A DNA stretch of 64,000 nucleotides. Source: Paracoccus endophyticus (GTDB lineage Bacteria > Pseudomonadota > Alphaproteobacteria > Rhodobacterales > Rhodobacteraceae). How positions within the stretch are numbered: position 1 is the stretch's first letter; every line of letters begins with the position of its first letter. Positions 18,374-26,658 of this stretch are shown one piece after another. The notes beneath the pieces are model-generated. The model saw nothing but the letters and a program-made list of their open reading frames with translations, had not been told where the DNA came from and ran no database searches. The translations under genes and the position numbers were made by a program. The stretch covers positions 1 to 64,000 of the forward strand of contig NZ_QLUV01000011.1 in assembly GCF_003286075.1 (NCBI RefSeq). The letters are read 5' to 3'.

Positions 18374-19336
18374 TCATGCCGCGGCAATCCGCTCGGTCGA
18401 CGCTGCATCCGGTTCGGCGCCATCCTCGTCCGGCAGATGCCCGAGCAGCCAGTCGGCCGCCTTGCCGGCCTGCGAGGCCGCACGGACGATGGCGCGATTG
18501 TCCTCACGCAGCACTTCGAGCCACGAGCCGATGTAGTCGGCGTGGCGCACGGTCGGCACGATCCCGAGCGAGGCGCAGCAGAACGCCGCGCTCATCTCGG
18601 CCACCAGTTCCTCGAACGCGTATTTCCTGGTACCGAAGCTGCCCGAGAAATCCCGCGCGAGCCGCGCGGCATGACCCGTCGCGTGGCCCATTTCGTGCAG
18701 GGCGGTCCGGTGCCAGTTGATCGGCTCGAAATACGCGGCGGGCGGCGGCACCTGGACATAGTCGAGCGCGGGAACATAGAAGGCGCGGTCGCCGCCGATG
18801 CGAAAGTCGATTCCCGTCTCGCGGATCAGCGCCTCGACCCGCGGCTCGATCATGCCCGGCGGCGGGGGCGGCGCCTCGACCGCAATGTCGTTGGGCAGGC
18901 CCTCACATTGCGCCGCGTTGAAGACGGTGAAGCGCTTCAGGAAGGGGATGCTGCCGGCTTCCTCGCCTGCCTCACGGGCGCGACGCTTCTCGTCCTCGGG
19001 CGTGAAGCGGTCCGCATAGACGACGGTCGTCCCGCGCTCGCCCTTGCGGACATTGCCGCCCAGCGACAGTGCCTGGCGGAAGGTGAGCCAGTGCTGGCTG
19101 GGGTAGCCGTTCTGCACCACGGCGCCCCAGAGGATCAGGATATTGATCCCGGAATACTGGCGCGAGGTCGCGGCGTTTCTCGGCACGGCCAGCGACGCCT
19201 TCGCCGCCGAGGTTCCCCAGGGCTGGACCCAAGGCAGCCGGCCCTCCTCTAGCTCGGCGATGATCTTGTTGGTGATGTCGTCGTAGATGCTTGTGCGAGA
19301 ACCGCCATCATGGGCGGCGCGATCCTGTCTGGCCAT
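18374..19336 (-). CDS. ardC: ArdC-type antirestriction protein (ssDNA-binding domain plus zincin metallopeptidase)
   Basis: A 320-residue protein. The start at 19336 is chosen because GGAG lies 9 bases upstream and MARQDR fits family N-termini. Residues 15-130 form the ArdC ssDNA-binding domain (IYDDITNKIIAELEEGRLPW; LTFRQALSLGGNVRKGERGT). The C-terminal peptidase-like domain has HEMGH at 214-218 with a further His222 and a downstream Glu-rich helix (FEELVAEMSAAF). ArdC of plasmid pSa protects incoming single-stranded DNA from restriction, which fits carriage on a transferred element. Confidence 0.88.
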   Translation of the reverse strand: MARQDRAAHDGGSRTSIYDDITNKIIAELEEGRLPWVQPWGTSAAKASLAVPRNAATSRQYSGINILILWGAVVQNGYPSQHWLTFRQALSLGGNVRKGERGTTVVYADRFTPEDEKRRAREAGEEAGSIPFLKRFTVFNAAQCEGLPNDIAVEAPPPPPGMIEPRVEALIRETGIDFRIGGDRAFYVPALDYVQVPPPAAYFEPINWHRTALHEMGHATGHAARLARDFSGSFGTRKYAFEELVAEMSAAFCCASLGIVPTVRHADYIGSWLEVLREDNRAIVRAASQAGKAADWLLGHLPDEDGAEPDAASTERIAAA

Positions 19337-19677
19337 CGGGATGATCTCCACGACGGGCGCCGGAAGCCACTCCTCCCGCCTCAACCCGTCACGGAAAACC
19401 GCCCGAACTCTCCCTCTACCGGTGTCGCACTCGCTAGCCGACGTGAGGCAACATCACAGCTGCCCACTTGGCTGAATCACGCCAAAATTCATGCGCTAGA
19501 TCCGGCGTGAGCGGGAGCGGTGCCGGTCGACATCTTCGTGCGTCAGTACCGGGTGACCAGGGCTTCGCTGCCCGTTGAGAGTCAGGGAACTCCAACCGCC
19601 AGCTCCGCACATCGGTGCACCGGTTCAGGGGACTTCACGTCGAACTTCAAGGACAGGGGCCGCATCCGGACTCTCGG
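19337..19677. other. Intergenic region between integrase and ardC-like gene
   Basis: No coding frame with family resemblance or Shine-Dalgarno site is apparent. It must contain the promoter of the leftward ardC-like gene and the end of the integrase transcript. I see no terminator or repeat that stands out. Confidence 0.4.
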
Positions 19678-20946
19678 TCACCCGGCTCGATCCACTTGAG
19701 GTGTTGGTGCGGTCTCCTGCGCGGTGTCGAGCAGGGCGGCGATCTCCTCGCAGGTGCGAGTAACGGCGAGCTTCAGCGCCTCATCGATATGGACATAGCC
19801 CTGAGTCACGCTTTGAGCGGCATGGCCAAGAAGAGCCCTGATCGTCAGTTCGGAAAAACCGAGGTCGCCTGCGACACTGCCGAAGGTGTGACGCAACGTA
19901 TGTGGTGTGACCCCTTTGATCCCCACGCTGGCGCAGAGCCTGACGAGGCACGCCTTGGCTGCTGTAAAATGGCCCTCGCTGATATCGGATGGGAAAACAT
20001 AGGGGCTCTTGCCTCGAATCGGCTGGCACGCAGCAATCTTCGCGGCGGAGGGACCGATCGCGCGGACCTGCGCGTCTCCCTTCGTGTCGGGAAAAGCCAC
20101 ATAGCCCGCATCAACGTTGAGCCAAGGCTTTTGGAGCCCCTGGCCTTCCGAAATGCGAAAGCCCGTGAGAGCGAGGAATCGGATGATGGCAAGGGCCACA
20201 GGATTTTCGCCGTTACGCTCCGCGTGCCGCATTGCGGCGCCCAGTAGCTTGATTTCAGCCACGCTCAGACGCCGCCGCTTCTTCTTGCCAGCGAGCTTTC
20301 GCGCGCCCCGGCTAGGATGGCTCTCAAGCTTGTCGAGACGAGCGGCATGACCAAGGATGCTCTGGAGTGTTCCAACAGCGCGGGACGCAACGCCGGGGCC
20401 GCCAGTCGGGACGCCACCTCGGCCCTTGCCTCGCGGCTTCGCCGTCTTGCCAGCCACGATATCGGATTGCATCCCCTCAATGTCGGCCACCCTCAGGGTA
20501 TGTGCAAGGCGCTTGCCCAAGAGCGGCTTAATATGCGTTTCTATACGGCTCTTGTCCATGGCGAGCGTCGACTTCTTGATGGGCCTATTGCGTCGACCGA
20601 GGACGCGACCGGCCTCAGCCTCCTCGAGATACCAATTGCAGAGATCAGAAACTGTGACCTGATGGTGAGGATCGTCATTGGAGTCGGCGGGATCCTGACC
20701 GGCGGCAAGGGCACCAAACTTGATCCTGGCCTCATCGCGCGCGTTCTCGACGGTCATGATTCCAAAGCGACCGAGATTGATGCGGCGGCTTTTCCCTTCC
20801 GCATTGCGGTATTGGATGATGAAGGTCTTTACCCCTCCCTTGGTCACACGGACGCCAAAGCCCTTCAGCTCTCCATCCCATAAGAACGCTTGTCCCGCAG
20901 GCGGCGGCTCCAGCGCCTCAACGGCCTTCTTGGTCAACTTGGCCAC
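19678..20946 (-). CDS. int: Tyrosine-type site-specific integrase (DUF4102 arm-binding type)
   Basis: A 422-residue integrase starting at GTG (GGAGGA upstream). Residues 1-95 are the DUF4102 arm-DNA-binding domain (LWDGELKGFGVRVTKGG), 97-200 the core-binding SAM-like domain, and 225-400 the catalytic domain. Catalytic residues are Arg264 (TGFRISEG), His349 and Arg352 (HTLRH), His375 (LLGHA) and Tyr384 (QGYVH). It integrates and excises the island at the tRNA-Gly(GCC) 3' end found 180 bases away. The frame is intact and probably active. No excisionase gene was recognised. Confidence 0.95.
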   Translation of the reverse strand: MAKLTKKAVEALEPPPAGQAFLWDGELKGFGVRVTKGGVKTFIIQYRNAEGKSRRINLGRFGIMTVENARDEARIKFGALAAGQDPADSNDDPHHQVTVSDLCNWYLEEAEAGRVLGRRNRPIKKSTLAMDKSRIETHIKPLLGKRLAHTLRVADIEGMQSDIVAGKTAKPRGKGRGGVPTGGPGVASRAVGTLQSILGHAARLDKLESHPSRGARKLAGKKKRRRLSVAEIKLLGAAMRHAERNGENPVALAIIRFLALTGFRISEGQGLQKPWLNVDAGYVAFPDTKGDAQVRAIGPSAAKIAACQPIRGKSPYVFPSDISEGHFTAAKACLVRLCASVGIKGVTPHTLRHTFGSVAGDLGFSELTIRALLGHAAQSVTQGYVHIDEALKLAVTRTCEEIAALLDTAQETAPTPQVDRAG

Positions 20947-20961
20947 GCCGCTTCCTCCACA

Positions 20962-21008
20962 TGCTTACACGGCTTCACCATAGCACCCGTGTAAGCAATA
21001 TGTAAGCA
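20962..21008. repeat. Three TGTAAGCA repeats between integrase and attR
   Basis: TGCTTACAC at 20962-20970 (inverted) faces GTGTAAGCA at 20989-20997, followed by TGTAAGCA at 21001-21008. The cluster lies just before the integrase start and about 120 bases from attR. Its place and the arm-binding domain of the integrase suggest arm-type sites or an operator controlling the integrase promoter. Confidence 0.55.
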
Positions 21009-21126
21009 GATGGAATGAAGCTGTGGGGTTGCCGTGGCGAACTGCAGCGCAAATAGCTCCAGTTAAAGTTCTGTTTTTAGCTGCTATCTCGCAATATTGG
21101 GTGCTGTGGCGTATGATCTTCCTGAT

Positions 21127-21172
21127 CTTGCCAAGGTTAGGGTCGTGAGTTCGAATCTCATCGCCCGCTCCA
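21127..21172 (+). other. attR: 3' fragment of a tRNA-Gly(GCC) gene
   Basis: The fragment starts in the anticodon loop (TTGCCAA, anticodon GCC), followed by a variable loop, a T-arm (GTGAG-TTCGAAT-CTCAT), the acceptor 3' strand CGCCCGC and encoded TCCA. Upstream there is no matching acceptor 5' strand (GCGGGCG) or D-arm, so the tRNA is not functional here. This is the duplicated crossover segment left by integrase insertion and marks the island end. Confidence 0.85.
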
Positions 21173-21177
21173 ACATC

Positions 21178-21212
21178 GAAAGGCCGGTCCCGCGGGGCCG
21201 GCCTTCGTGTTT
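21178..21212 (+). terminator. Rho-independent-like hairpin after the tRNA fragment
   Basis: GGCCGG pairs with CCGGCC, bounded by AAA on the left and TT with further Ts on the right. This is the original terminator of the chromosomal tRNA-Gly gene, now separated from the intact tRNA by the island. Confidence 0.65.
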
Positions 21213-21449
21213 CCGGGGCACGCTTGCAGGGTGGCGCATCGCATCGCCCGCCCATTCGCCGCGCCATCGGTTCGCCATCGGTTCGCCACAGGGGCGACCC
21301 TGCCCCGCTGGCCCCCCTTGCTTCCACGCACCCCGCTTGGCCGTGACCCGACGTGCCCCCCCCTGCGCCCCCGTGCCCGCGCCGCGCCGCGTTGCCCCGC
21401 GTCGGCCGCGCGCGTAAGCAGGGGGGCGGTTCACCCGAAAGGCGCTGCC

Positions 21450-21938
21450 ATGATCCCCCATCCCCCTGCCCCCGCGCCCGTCCCGCCGGTCGAGCTGCGG
21501 GTGCTGGACCCGCGCCTGCACGACTGGGGTCTGCCGCGGCCGCAGACGGCGATGGCGGCGGCGGTGGATCTGTTCGCCTGCCTCGACGCGCCGCTGGACC
21601 TGGGCGCGCAGGACGCGGCCGTGCTGGTGCCCTCGGGGCTGGCGATCCACATCGCGGACCCGCAGCTTGCCGCGATGATCCTGCCGCGATCGGGGCTGGG
21701 GCATCGCGGGCTGGTGCTGGGCAACGGCATCGGGCTGATCGACGCCGATTATACCGGCCAGATCATGATCAGCCTGTGGAACCGCAACCCGCCCGGCAGC
21801 GCCCCGATCACCCTGCGGCCGGGCGACCGGGTCGCGCAGATGCTGTTCGTGCCGGTGGTCCGGCCGCTGATGCAGGTCGTGCAAACGTTTTCGCGCGACT
21901 CCGGCCGGACCGGCGGCTTCGGCTCGACCGGAGTCTGA
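21450..21938 (+). CDS. dut: Deoxyuridine 5'-triphosphate nucleotidohydrolase (dUTPase)
   Basis: A 162-residue trimeric dUTPase that hydrolyses dUTP to dUMP and pyrophosphate, keeping uracil out of DNA and supplying dUMP for ThyX. Conserved motifs are visible: motif 1 (AAAVDLFA), motif 2 (PRSGLGHRG), motif 3 with the catalytic Asp (GIGLIDADYTGQI), motif 4 (RPGDRVAQM) and the glycine-rich C-terminal arm (GRTGGFGSTGV). It is the first chromosomal gene after the island boundary. The next gene starts one base after its stop. Confidence 0.95.
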   Translation: MIPHPPAPAPVPPVELRVLDPRLHDWGLPRPQTAMAAAVDLFACLDAPLDLGAQDAAVLVPSGLAIHIADPQLAAMILPRSGLGHRGLVLGNGIGLIDADYTGQIMISLWNRNPPGSAPITLRPGDRVAQMLFVPVVRPLMQVVQTFSRDSGRTGGFGSTGV

Positions 21939-21939
21939 G

Positions 21940-23055
21940 ATGGCCTGGCTTGGCCTGGGGGTCCTGACCGCGCTGGGCTGGTGGCGCTTTGGCGCGGCCC
22001 GTGTCCTGCTGGCCCTGGCGGCCGCCTGGGCCGTGTGGGTGCTGGTGGCGCTGCGCGCCGGGGGGATGGACGACCGGACCACGGGCCGGCTGGCGCTGGG
22101 GGCCGTCCTGCTGCCCGTCGCGGCCTATGCGCTGGGCTTGGGCGCGCTGCGGCGCAGGGCTGCGGCGCGCGCAGGCGCCGCCCGGCCGGGCGAGGTGGGC
22201 GCGCCCCCGCGGCGGGCACCATTGGCGATCACGGCGTCCGCCGCGGCGCTGCCCGATGGGCCGTCGCCCCCCGCCGATCCCGCCGCCCCCCTGAGCGATG
22301 CGGAACTGGACCGTTATGCCCGCCACATCATGCTGCGCGAACTGGGCGGCGCGGGCCAGCGGCGGCTGCGGTCGGCGCGGGTCCTGGTGGTGGGCGCCGG
22401 GGGCCTGGGCGCGCCCGTGCTGGCCTATCTGACCGCAGCGGGGGTGGGGCGGATCACGGTGGCCGACGACGACAGCGTCGGCCTGTCGAACCTTCAGCGG
22501 CAGGTGATCTTTGCCACGGCCGACATCGGCCGGCCCAAGGTCCGCGCGGCGGCCGAGGCGCTGGCCCGGCTGAACCCGCATGTCGCCGTCACGCCGCTGG
22601 CGCGCCGCGTCACCGCCGATGATATCAACCTGATCGCGGCGCACGATCTGGTTCTGGACGGCACCGACAGCTTTGCCGCCCGCAGCGCGGTCAATGCCGC
22701 CTGCGTCGCGGCCGGCGTGCCGCTGATCGCCGGGTCCATCGCCCAGTGGGAGGGTCAGGTGACGCTGTACGATCCCGCGCGGGGCGGCCCGTGCCTGGCC
22801 TGCCTGTTCCCCGAGGCCCCGGCGCCCGGCCTGGTTCCGTCCTGCGCCGAGGCCGGGGTCGTCGGTGCCCTGCCGGGCGTCGTCGGCAGCCTGATGGCGA
22901 TCGAGGCGATCAAGCACCTGGCCGGCATTCCCGACAGCGGGGCGGGATCGGGTCTGCGCGGACGGATGGTGCTGTTCGACGGCTTATGGGGCGAGACCCG
23001 CAGCATCGGCACCCGCGCCCGCCCCGGCTGCGCCGTCTGCGGCGGCATGGGCTGA
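21940..23055 (+). CDS. HesA/MoeB/ThiF-family adenylyltransferase with N-terminal membrane segments
   Basis: A 371-residue protein. Residues 1-75 form two or three hydrophobic helices, which cytosolic MoeB/ThiF lack. From about 115 the E1-like domain begins (LDRYARHIMLRELGGAGQ), with nucleotide-binding GAGGLG, the Asp/Arg region SNLQRQ and two zinc-type Cys pairs (CLAC near 285 and CAVC near the C-terminus). Family members adenylate the C-terminal Gly of MoaD/ThiS-like sulfur carriers for molybdopterin or thiamine synthesis. The partner is unknown because no moaD or thiS is nearby. It is coupled to dut. Confidence 0.88.
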   Translation: MAWLGLGVLTALGWWRFGAARVLLALAAAWAVWVLVALRAGGMDDRTTGRLALGAVLLPVAAYALGLGALRRRAAARAGAARPGEVGAPPRRAPLAITASAAALPDGPSPPADPAAPLSDAELDRYARHIMLRELGGAGQRRLRSARVLVVGAGGLGAPVLAYLTAAGVGRITVADDDSVGLSNLQRQVIFATADIGRPKVRAAAEALARLNPHVAVTPLARRVTADDINLIAAHDLVLDGTDSFAARSAVNAACVAAGVPLIAGSIAQWEGQVTLYDPARGGPCLACLFPEAPAPGLVPSCAEAGVVGALPGVVGSLMAIEAIKHLAGIPDSGAGSGLRGRMVLFDGLWGETRSIGTRARPGCAVCGGMG

Positions 23056-23138
23056 CGGCCCGGGCTGGCGGCGTGGGCGGGCACGGCATGGCGCGGGGCG
23101 GGCCCATGCCCTAGGCTGCGGGGAAAAGAGGATGTCCC

Positions 23139-25187
23139 ATGACCGACACCGCCCCCAATCCGCAACTGACCCGGTGGACCGGCCCGGCCGGGCTGCCGCG
23201 GTTCGACCAGATCGCGGACGACGACATCCTGCCCGCCGTCCACGCCGCCCTGGCGCAGGGCCGCGCCGCGCACGAGGCGATCGCAACCGACCCCCGGCCC
23301 GCCGATTTCGCAAACACCATCGTCGCGATGGAGCAGGCCGACGAGGCCCTGGACCGCGTGATGGCGGTGTTCTCGACGCTCGCCTCGACCTGCTCCACGC
23401 CCATGCGCGAGGCGATCCAGCGCGAGCTGGCGCCGCTGCTGTCGGCCTATGGGTCTGACATCGTGACCGACCCGCGGCTGTGGGCGCGGATCGGGGCCGT
23501 CTGGGCCGCCCGCGACCGCCTGCCCGCGGCCGAGGCGCGTCTGACCGAGCTGACGCGGCGCCATTTCCTGCGCGGCGGCGCGGCGCTGGACGCCGCAGGG
23601 CGCGAGCGCATGGCCCAGATCCGGTCCCGGCTGGCAGTGCTGTCCACGCAGTTCGGCCAGAACCTGCTGGCCGACGAGCGCGACTTCGTGCTGGCCGTCC
23701 CTGACGAGCGGATGGGCGGCATCCCCCCGACCCTTGCCGCCGCGATGCGGCAGGCGGCGGCAGAGCGCGGCCTGCCCGGCCAGGTCGTGACGCTGGGCCG
23801 CTCGCTGATCGTGCCATTCCTTGAACATTCGACCGACCGCGCCCTGCGCGAACAGGCGCAGCAGGCGTTCGAGGCGCGGGGTTCGGGCACGGGCGCGGGC
23901 GGGCCCGCGACCGACAACCGCCCCCTGGTCGCCGAGATCCTGGCCTTGCGGCACGAACGCGCGCGGCTGCTGGGCCATGACGATTTCGCTTCGATGAAGC
24001 TGGAACACGAGATGGCGCGCGACGCGGGGCGGGTGCGCGACCTGCTGATGCAGGTCTGGGCCCCCGCCGCCGCCCGCGCCGCCGAGGATCAGGCCGCGCT
24101 GGAGGAGATGGCCCGCGCCGACGGGCTGAACGGGCCGCTGATGGCGTGGGACTGGCGGCATTACGCGGCCCGCCGCCGCCGGGCGCTGCACGACATCGAC
24201 GACGATGCGATCAAGGCGCATCTGGGGCTGGACGCGATGATCGCGGCGGCCTTCGACGTGGCGGGCCGGCTGTTCGGCCTGACGGCCGAGCCCCTGGACG
24301 CGCCCTTGTGGCATCCCGACGTGCGCGCCTGGCGCATCCTGCGCGACGGGCGCGAGATGGCGGTGTTCCTGGGCGATTACTTCGCCCGCCCCGGCAAGCG
24401 GTCGGGCGCGTGGTGCTCGGCCCTGCAACCCCAGCACACCCTGGGCGCGGGCCAGCGGCCCATCGTGGTGAACGTCTGCAACTTCACCCCCGGCGATCCG
24501 GCAACGCTGGGCTGGGACGAGGCGCGGACGCTGTTTCACGAATTCGGCCATGCGCTGCACCATATCCTGTCGGACGTAACCTGGCCCTCGATCTCGGGCA
24601 CGTCGGTCGCGCGCGACTTCGTCGAACTGCCCAGCCAGCTTTACGAACATTGGCTCGAGGTGCCCGAGGTGCTGGCCCGCCACGCCCGCCACGTCCGCAC
24701 CGGCACGCCGCTGGACCCCGCGGCCGTCGCCCGGATCGTGGCGGCCGACAAGGCCGATGCGGGCTTTGCCACCGTGGAGTATCTGGAATCGGCGCTGGTT
24801 GATCTGGCGTTCCACAGCGGCCCGCCGCCCGCCGACCCGATGGCCCGACAGGCGCAGGTGCTGGCGGCGCTGGACGCCCCGGCGGCGATCCCGATGCGCC
24901 ATGCGACGCCGCATTTCCAGCATGTGTTTGCCGGCGACGGCTATGCCGCGGGCTATTACAGCTATCTGTGGTCCGAGGTGATGGACGCCGACGCCTTCGC
25001 CGCGTTCGAGGAGACCGGCGACCCGTTCGACCCCGCCACCGCCGCCCGTCTGGAAAATGCAATCCTGTCAAAGGGCGGGTTGCAGCCTGCCGATGAGTTG
25101 TGGATCGAATTTCGGGAACGTATGCCCGGGGTTACGGCGTTGTTGCAGGGACGCGGCCTGACGCCGATCGTTTTCAAGAGGGAGTAA
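23139..25187 (+). CDS. M3 family oligopeptidase (peptidyl-dipeptidase Dcp / oligopeptidase A type)
   Basis: A 682-residue thimet-oligopeptidase-fold metallopeptidase of normal length with no signal peptide, so cytoplasmic. The zinc site is HEFGH at 467-471, followed by a third-ligand helix (FVELPSQLYEHW). The substrate-recognition region GYAAGYYSYLWSEVMDADAF is intact. It degrades short peptides released by larger proteases. Dcp and PrlC subtypes are close and not separable by eye. The lipoprotein gene follows after 7 bases. Confidence 0.92.
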   Translation: MTDTAPNPQLTRWTGPAGLPRFDQIADDDILPAVHAALAQGRAAHEAIATDPRPADFANTIVAMEQADEALDRVMAVFSTLASTCSTPMREAIQRELAPLLSAYGSDIVTDPRLWARIGAVWAARDRLPAAEARLTELTRRHFLRGGAALDAAGRERMAQIRSRLAVLSTQFGQNLLADERDFVLAVPDERMGGIPPTLAAAMRQAAAERGLPGQVVTLGRSLIVPFLEHSTDRALREQAQQAFEARGSGTGAGGPATDNRPLVAEILALRHERARLLGHDDFASMKLEHEMARDAGRVRDLLMQVWAPAAARAAEDQAALEEMARADGLNGPLMAWDWRHYAARRRRALHDIDDDAIKAHLGLDAMIAAAFDVAGRLFGLTAEPLDAPLWHPDVRAWRILRDGREMAVFLGDYFARPGKRSGAWCSALQPQHTLGAGQRPIVVNVCNFTPGDPATLGWDEARTLFHEFGHALHHILSDVTWPSISGTSVARDFVELPSQLYEHWLEVPEVLARHARHVRTGTPLDPAAVARIVAADKADAGFATVEYLESALVDLAFHSGPPPADPMARQAQVLAALDAPAAIPMRHATPHFQHVFAGDGYAAGYYSYLWSEVMDADAFAAFEETGDPFDPATAARLENAILSKGGLQPADELWIEFRERMPGVTALLQGRGLTPIVFKRE

Positions 25188-25194
25188 CCAAAAA

Positions 25195-25632
25195 ATGACC
25201 TATCTCAAGCCGGCCCTGGCGCTGGTCGCCGCGATGTCCCTGTCGGCCTGCATGCCCGGCGGCACCGTCACCACCGTCTCCACCCCCGGCACCGAGCCGG
25301 TCGTGGTGGTGGATGCCCCGCCGATGGCCCCGGCCGTGCCGGACGCGACCAGCGGCGTCGAGGGCGCCGACACGATGAACGGCGAATGGAACCTGGTCGC
25401 CTCGCAGTGCGGCGACGCCACCAGCGAGGGCCGCATGGTCATCGCGGGCAACAAGTTCACTTTCCCGACCACGGAATGCACCGCCACCGCGGCCGAGGTT
25501 CAGTCGAACTTCACCTCGGTGACGCTCGGCTGCTCGGCGGCCGAGAACCGCCAGTTGAACATGTCGCTGCGTCCGGGCCGCCTGCGCGTGACCGAAGGCG
25601 CGACGACGCTGACCTATTTCAAGTGCAGCTGA
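25195..25632 (+). CDS. Small conserved lipoprotein, function unknown
   Basis: A 145-residue protein. The signal peptide ends in a lipobox LSAC with Cys19, so it should be lipidated and membrane-anchored. After a Pro/Val-rich linker (residues 25-55) comes a compact domain (NGEWNLVASQCGD to the C-terminal CS) with four cysteines that could form two disulfides. The domain length and the GEWNL opening recall META or protease-inhibitor-like beta barrels, but I cannot assign a family. It follows the oligopeptidase gene by 7 bases and is followed by a strong terminator. Confidence 0.75.
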   Translation: MTYLKPALALVAAMSLSACMPGGTVTTVSTPGTEPVVVVDAPPMAPAVPDATSGVEGADTMNGEWNLVASQCGDATSEGRMVIAGNKFTFPTTECTATAAEVQSNFTSVTLGCSAAENRQLNMSLRPGRLRVTEGATTLTYFKCS

Positions 25633-25656
25633 TCCGACCAGCCTGACGCGGACGAC

Positions 25657-25687
25657 AACGGCCGGTTCCCCGCGAACCGGCCGTTTT
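25657..25687 (+). terminator. Strong intrinsic terminator
   Basis: An 11-base perfect stem (ACGGCCGGTTC with GAACCGGCCGT) with a 5-base loop runs into TTTT. It ends the dut-to-lipoprotein transcript. Confidence 0.9.
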
Positions 25688-25752
25688 CATGGCGCGCGCC
25701 GCCGACCGGGCGCAGGACGCCCGCGCCGGAGGGGGCGCCGGACAGGGTGCCG

Positions 25753-26517
25753 TCACTCGCGGGTTTCGTCGGGGTCCACGCCCCACAGGCCGGCCTTGAC
25801 CACCCACCCCTTGGCGCCCCCACCCGACACGCGGCACCACTCGATCTCGCATTCGTGCAGGCGCACGATGGCGCCGGCCTCGGCCCGCGCGATCACGGCG
25901 GCGTTCGCATCGGGCCGGGCCCGCAGCTCGGCCATGTCGGTGGTGACGATTGCCGTGCGGACGCCCGACAGCAGCGAATAATGCACCCAGCCGCCGGCGC
26001 CGTCCTGATCCTCGACCCGCCGCCAGTGGCCGAACTCGGCCACCACGCGCAGCGGCATGCCGGGGTGGCGGAACACCCAGTCGATGCGGTGCGACAGGCT
26101 GGGGCCGCGGCGGGCGTTCCCCTCGCTGCCCTTGAGCGAGACATAGCGCGGCAGGGGCAGGTTGGTGACGGGGCCGCGGTTGGGGTCGCGCGGCTCGGAC
26201 TGGTGGCGGCTGATCAGCGAATCCGCCGTGACATCGGACGGATCGACCTGGACGGGGACGTCGCGCGCGGCGCTGCCGTCCCGGCCCGCGCCGTTCGCGG
26301 CCGCCGCGCCGCCCGCCTGCCCGGTTCCGCCGTCCTGCGCGGCGGCGGGCGGCGCAAGCACAAGGGTCAGCGCCAGGGCCGCGGCCAGCGCAGGGGCCAT
26401 TCCCCGGGCCAGCGCACTGCGCGCGCCCCGCGCCGCTGTCGCCGGCCGCGCGCGCCCTGCACCCGCCCATCCGGCCCGGCACCGCGCCGCGGGCTGCGAA
26501 AGCTGACAGTGATGCAT
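25753..26517 (-). CDS. Secreted SH3-domain protein
   Basis: A 254-residue protein. The start at 26517 has AGGAAAG upstream; a later ATG at 26400 begins directly at the hydrophobic segment MAPALAAALALTLVLAPPAAAQ and is an alternative. Export to the periplasm is expected. Two bacterial SH3-like repeats follow: PRYVSLKGSEGNARRGPS... to WVHYSLL, and TTDMAELRARPDANAAV... to KGWVVKAGLWGVDPDE. Such tandem SH3 proteins may bind peptidoglycan; no catalytic domain is present. It is divergent from the 2-hydroxyacid dehydrogenase gene. Confidence 0.85.
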   Translation of the reverse strand: MHHCQLSQPAARCRAGWAGAGRARPATAARGARSALARGMAPALAAALALTLVLAPPAAAQDGGTGQAGGAAAANGAGRDGSAARDVPVQVDPSDVTADSLISRHQSEPRDPNRGPVTNLPLPRYVSLKGSEGNARRGPSLSHRIDWVFRHPGMPLRVVAEFGHWRRVEDQDGAGGWVHYSLLSGVRTAIVTTDMAELRARPDANAAVIARAEAGAIVRLHECEIEWCRVSGGGAKGWVVKAGLWGVDPDETRE

Positions 26518-26658
26518 GGTCGTTCTTTCCTGTCCGGGCGCGTGGGGCGCCGCCGTTCTGCCCTGGACCGGCCTGCGGCCCGGCCCCCGCGGGGTCTTGT
26601 GCCTGCCCCGCCTTGCGGGCAGTTTGCCAAAACCATCCCGGCTTTGAAAGAGGTTCCC

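Larger units (their letters stand above)
1..21172. mobile_element. Right-hand part of an integrated genomic island (left end outside the window)
   Basis: The right boundary is a 3' tRNA-Gly fragment at 21127-21172, with an integrase reading inward 180 bases away. Everything to the left is accessory in character: SOS mutagenesis cassette, strawberry-notch helicase, Toprim protein, toxin-antitoxin pair, ParB, RadC/JAMM and ArdC. Everything to the right is housekeeping. Tyrosine integrases of this type insert into tRNA 3' ends and duplicate them, so a full tRNA-Gly should lie beyond base 1. No relaxase, VirB/Tra or replication initiator gene is visible, so ICE, integrated plasmid and non-mobile island cannot be told apart. 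Confidence 0.75.

Noticed and set aside
21060..21172. A complete tRNA-Gly gene
   Set aside because: There is no 5' acceptor strand or D-arm matching the 3' half, so only the fragment is called.
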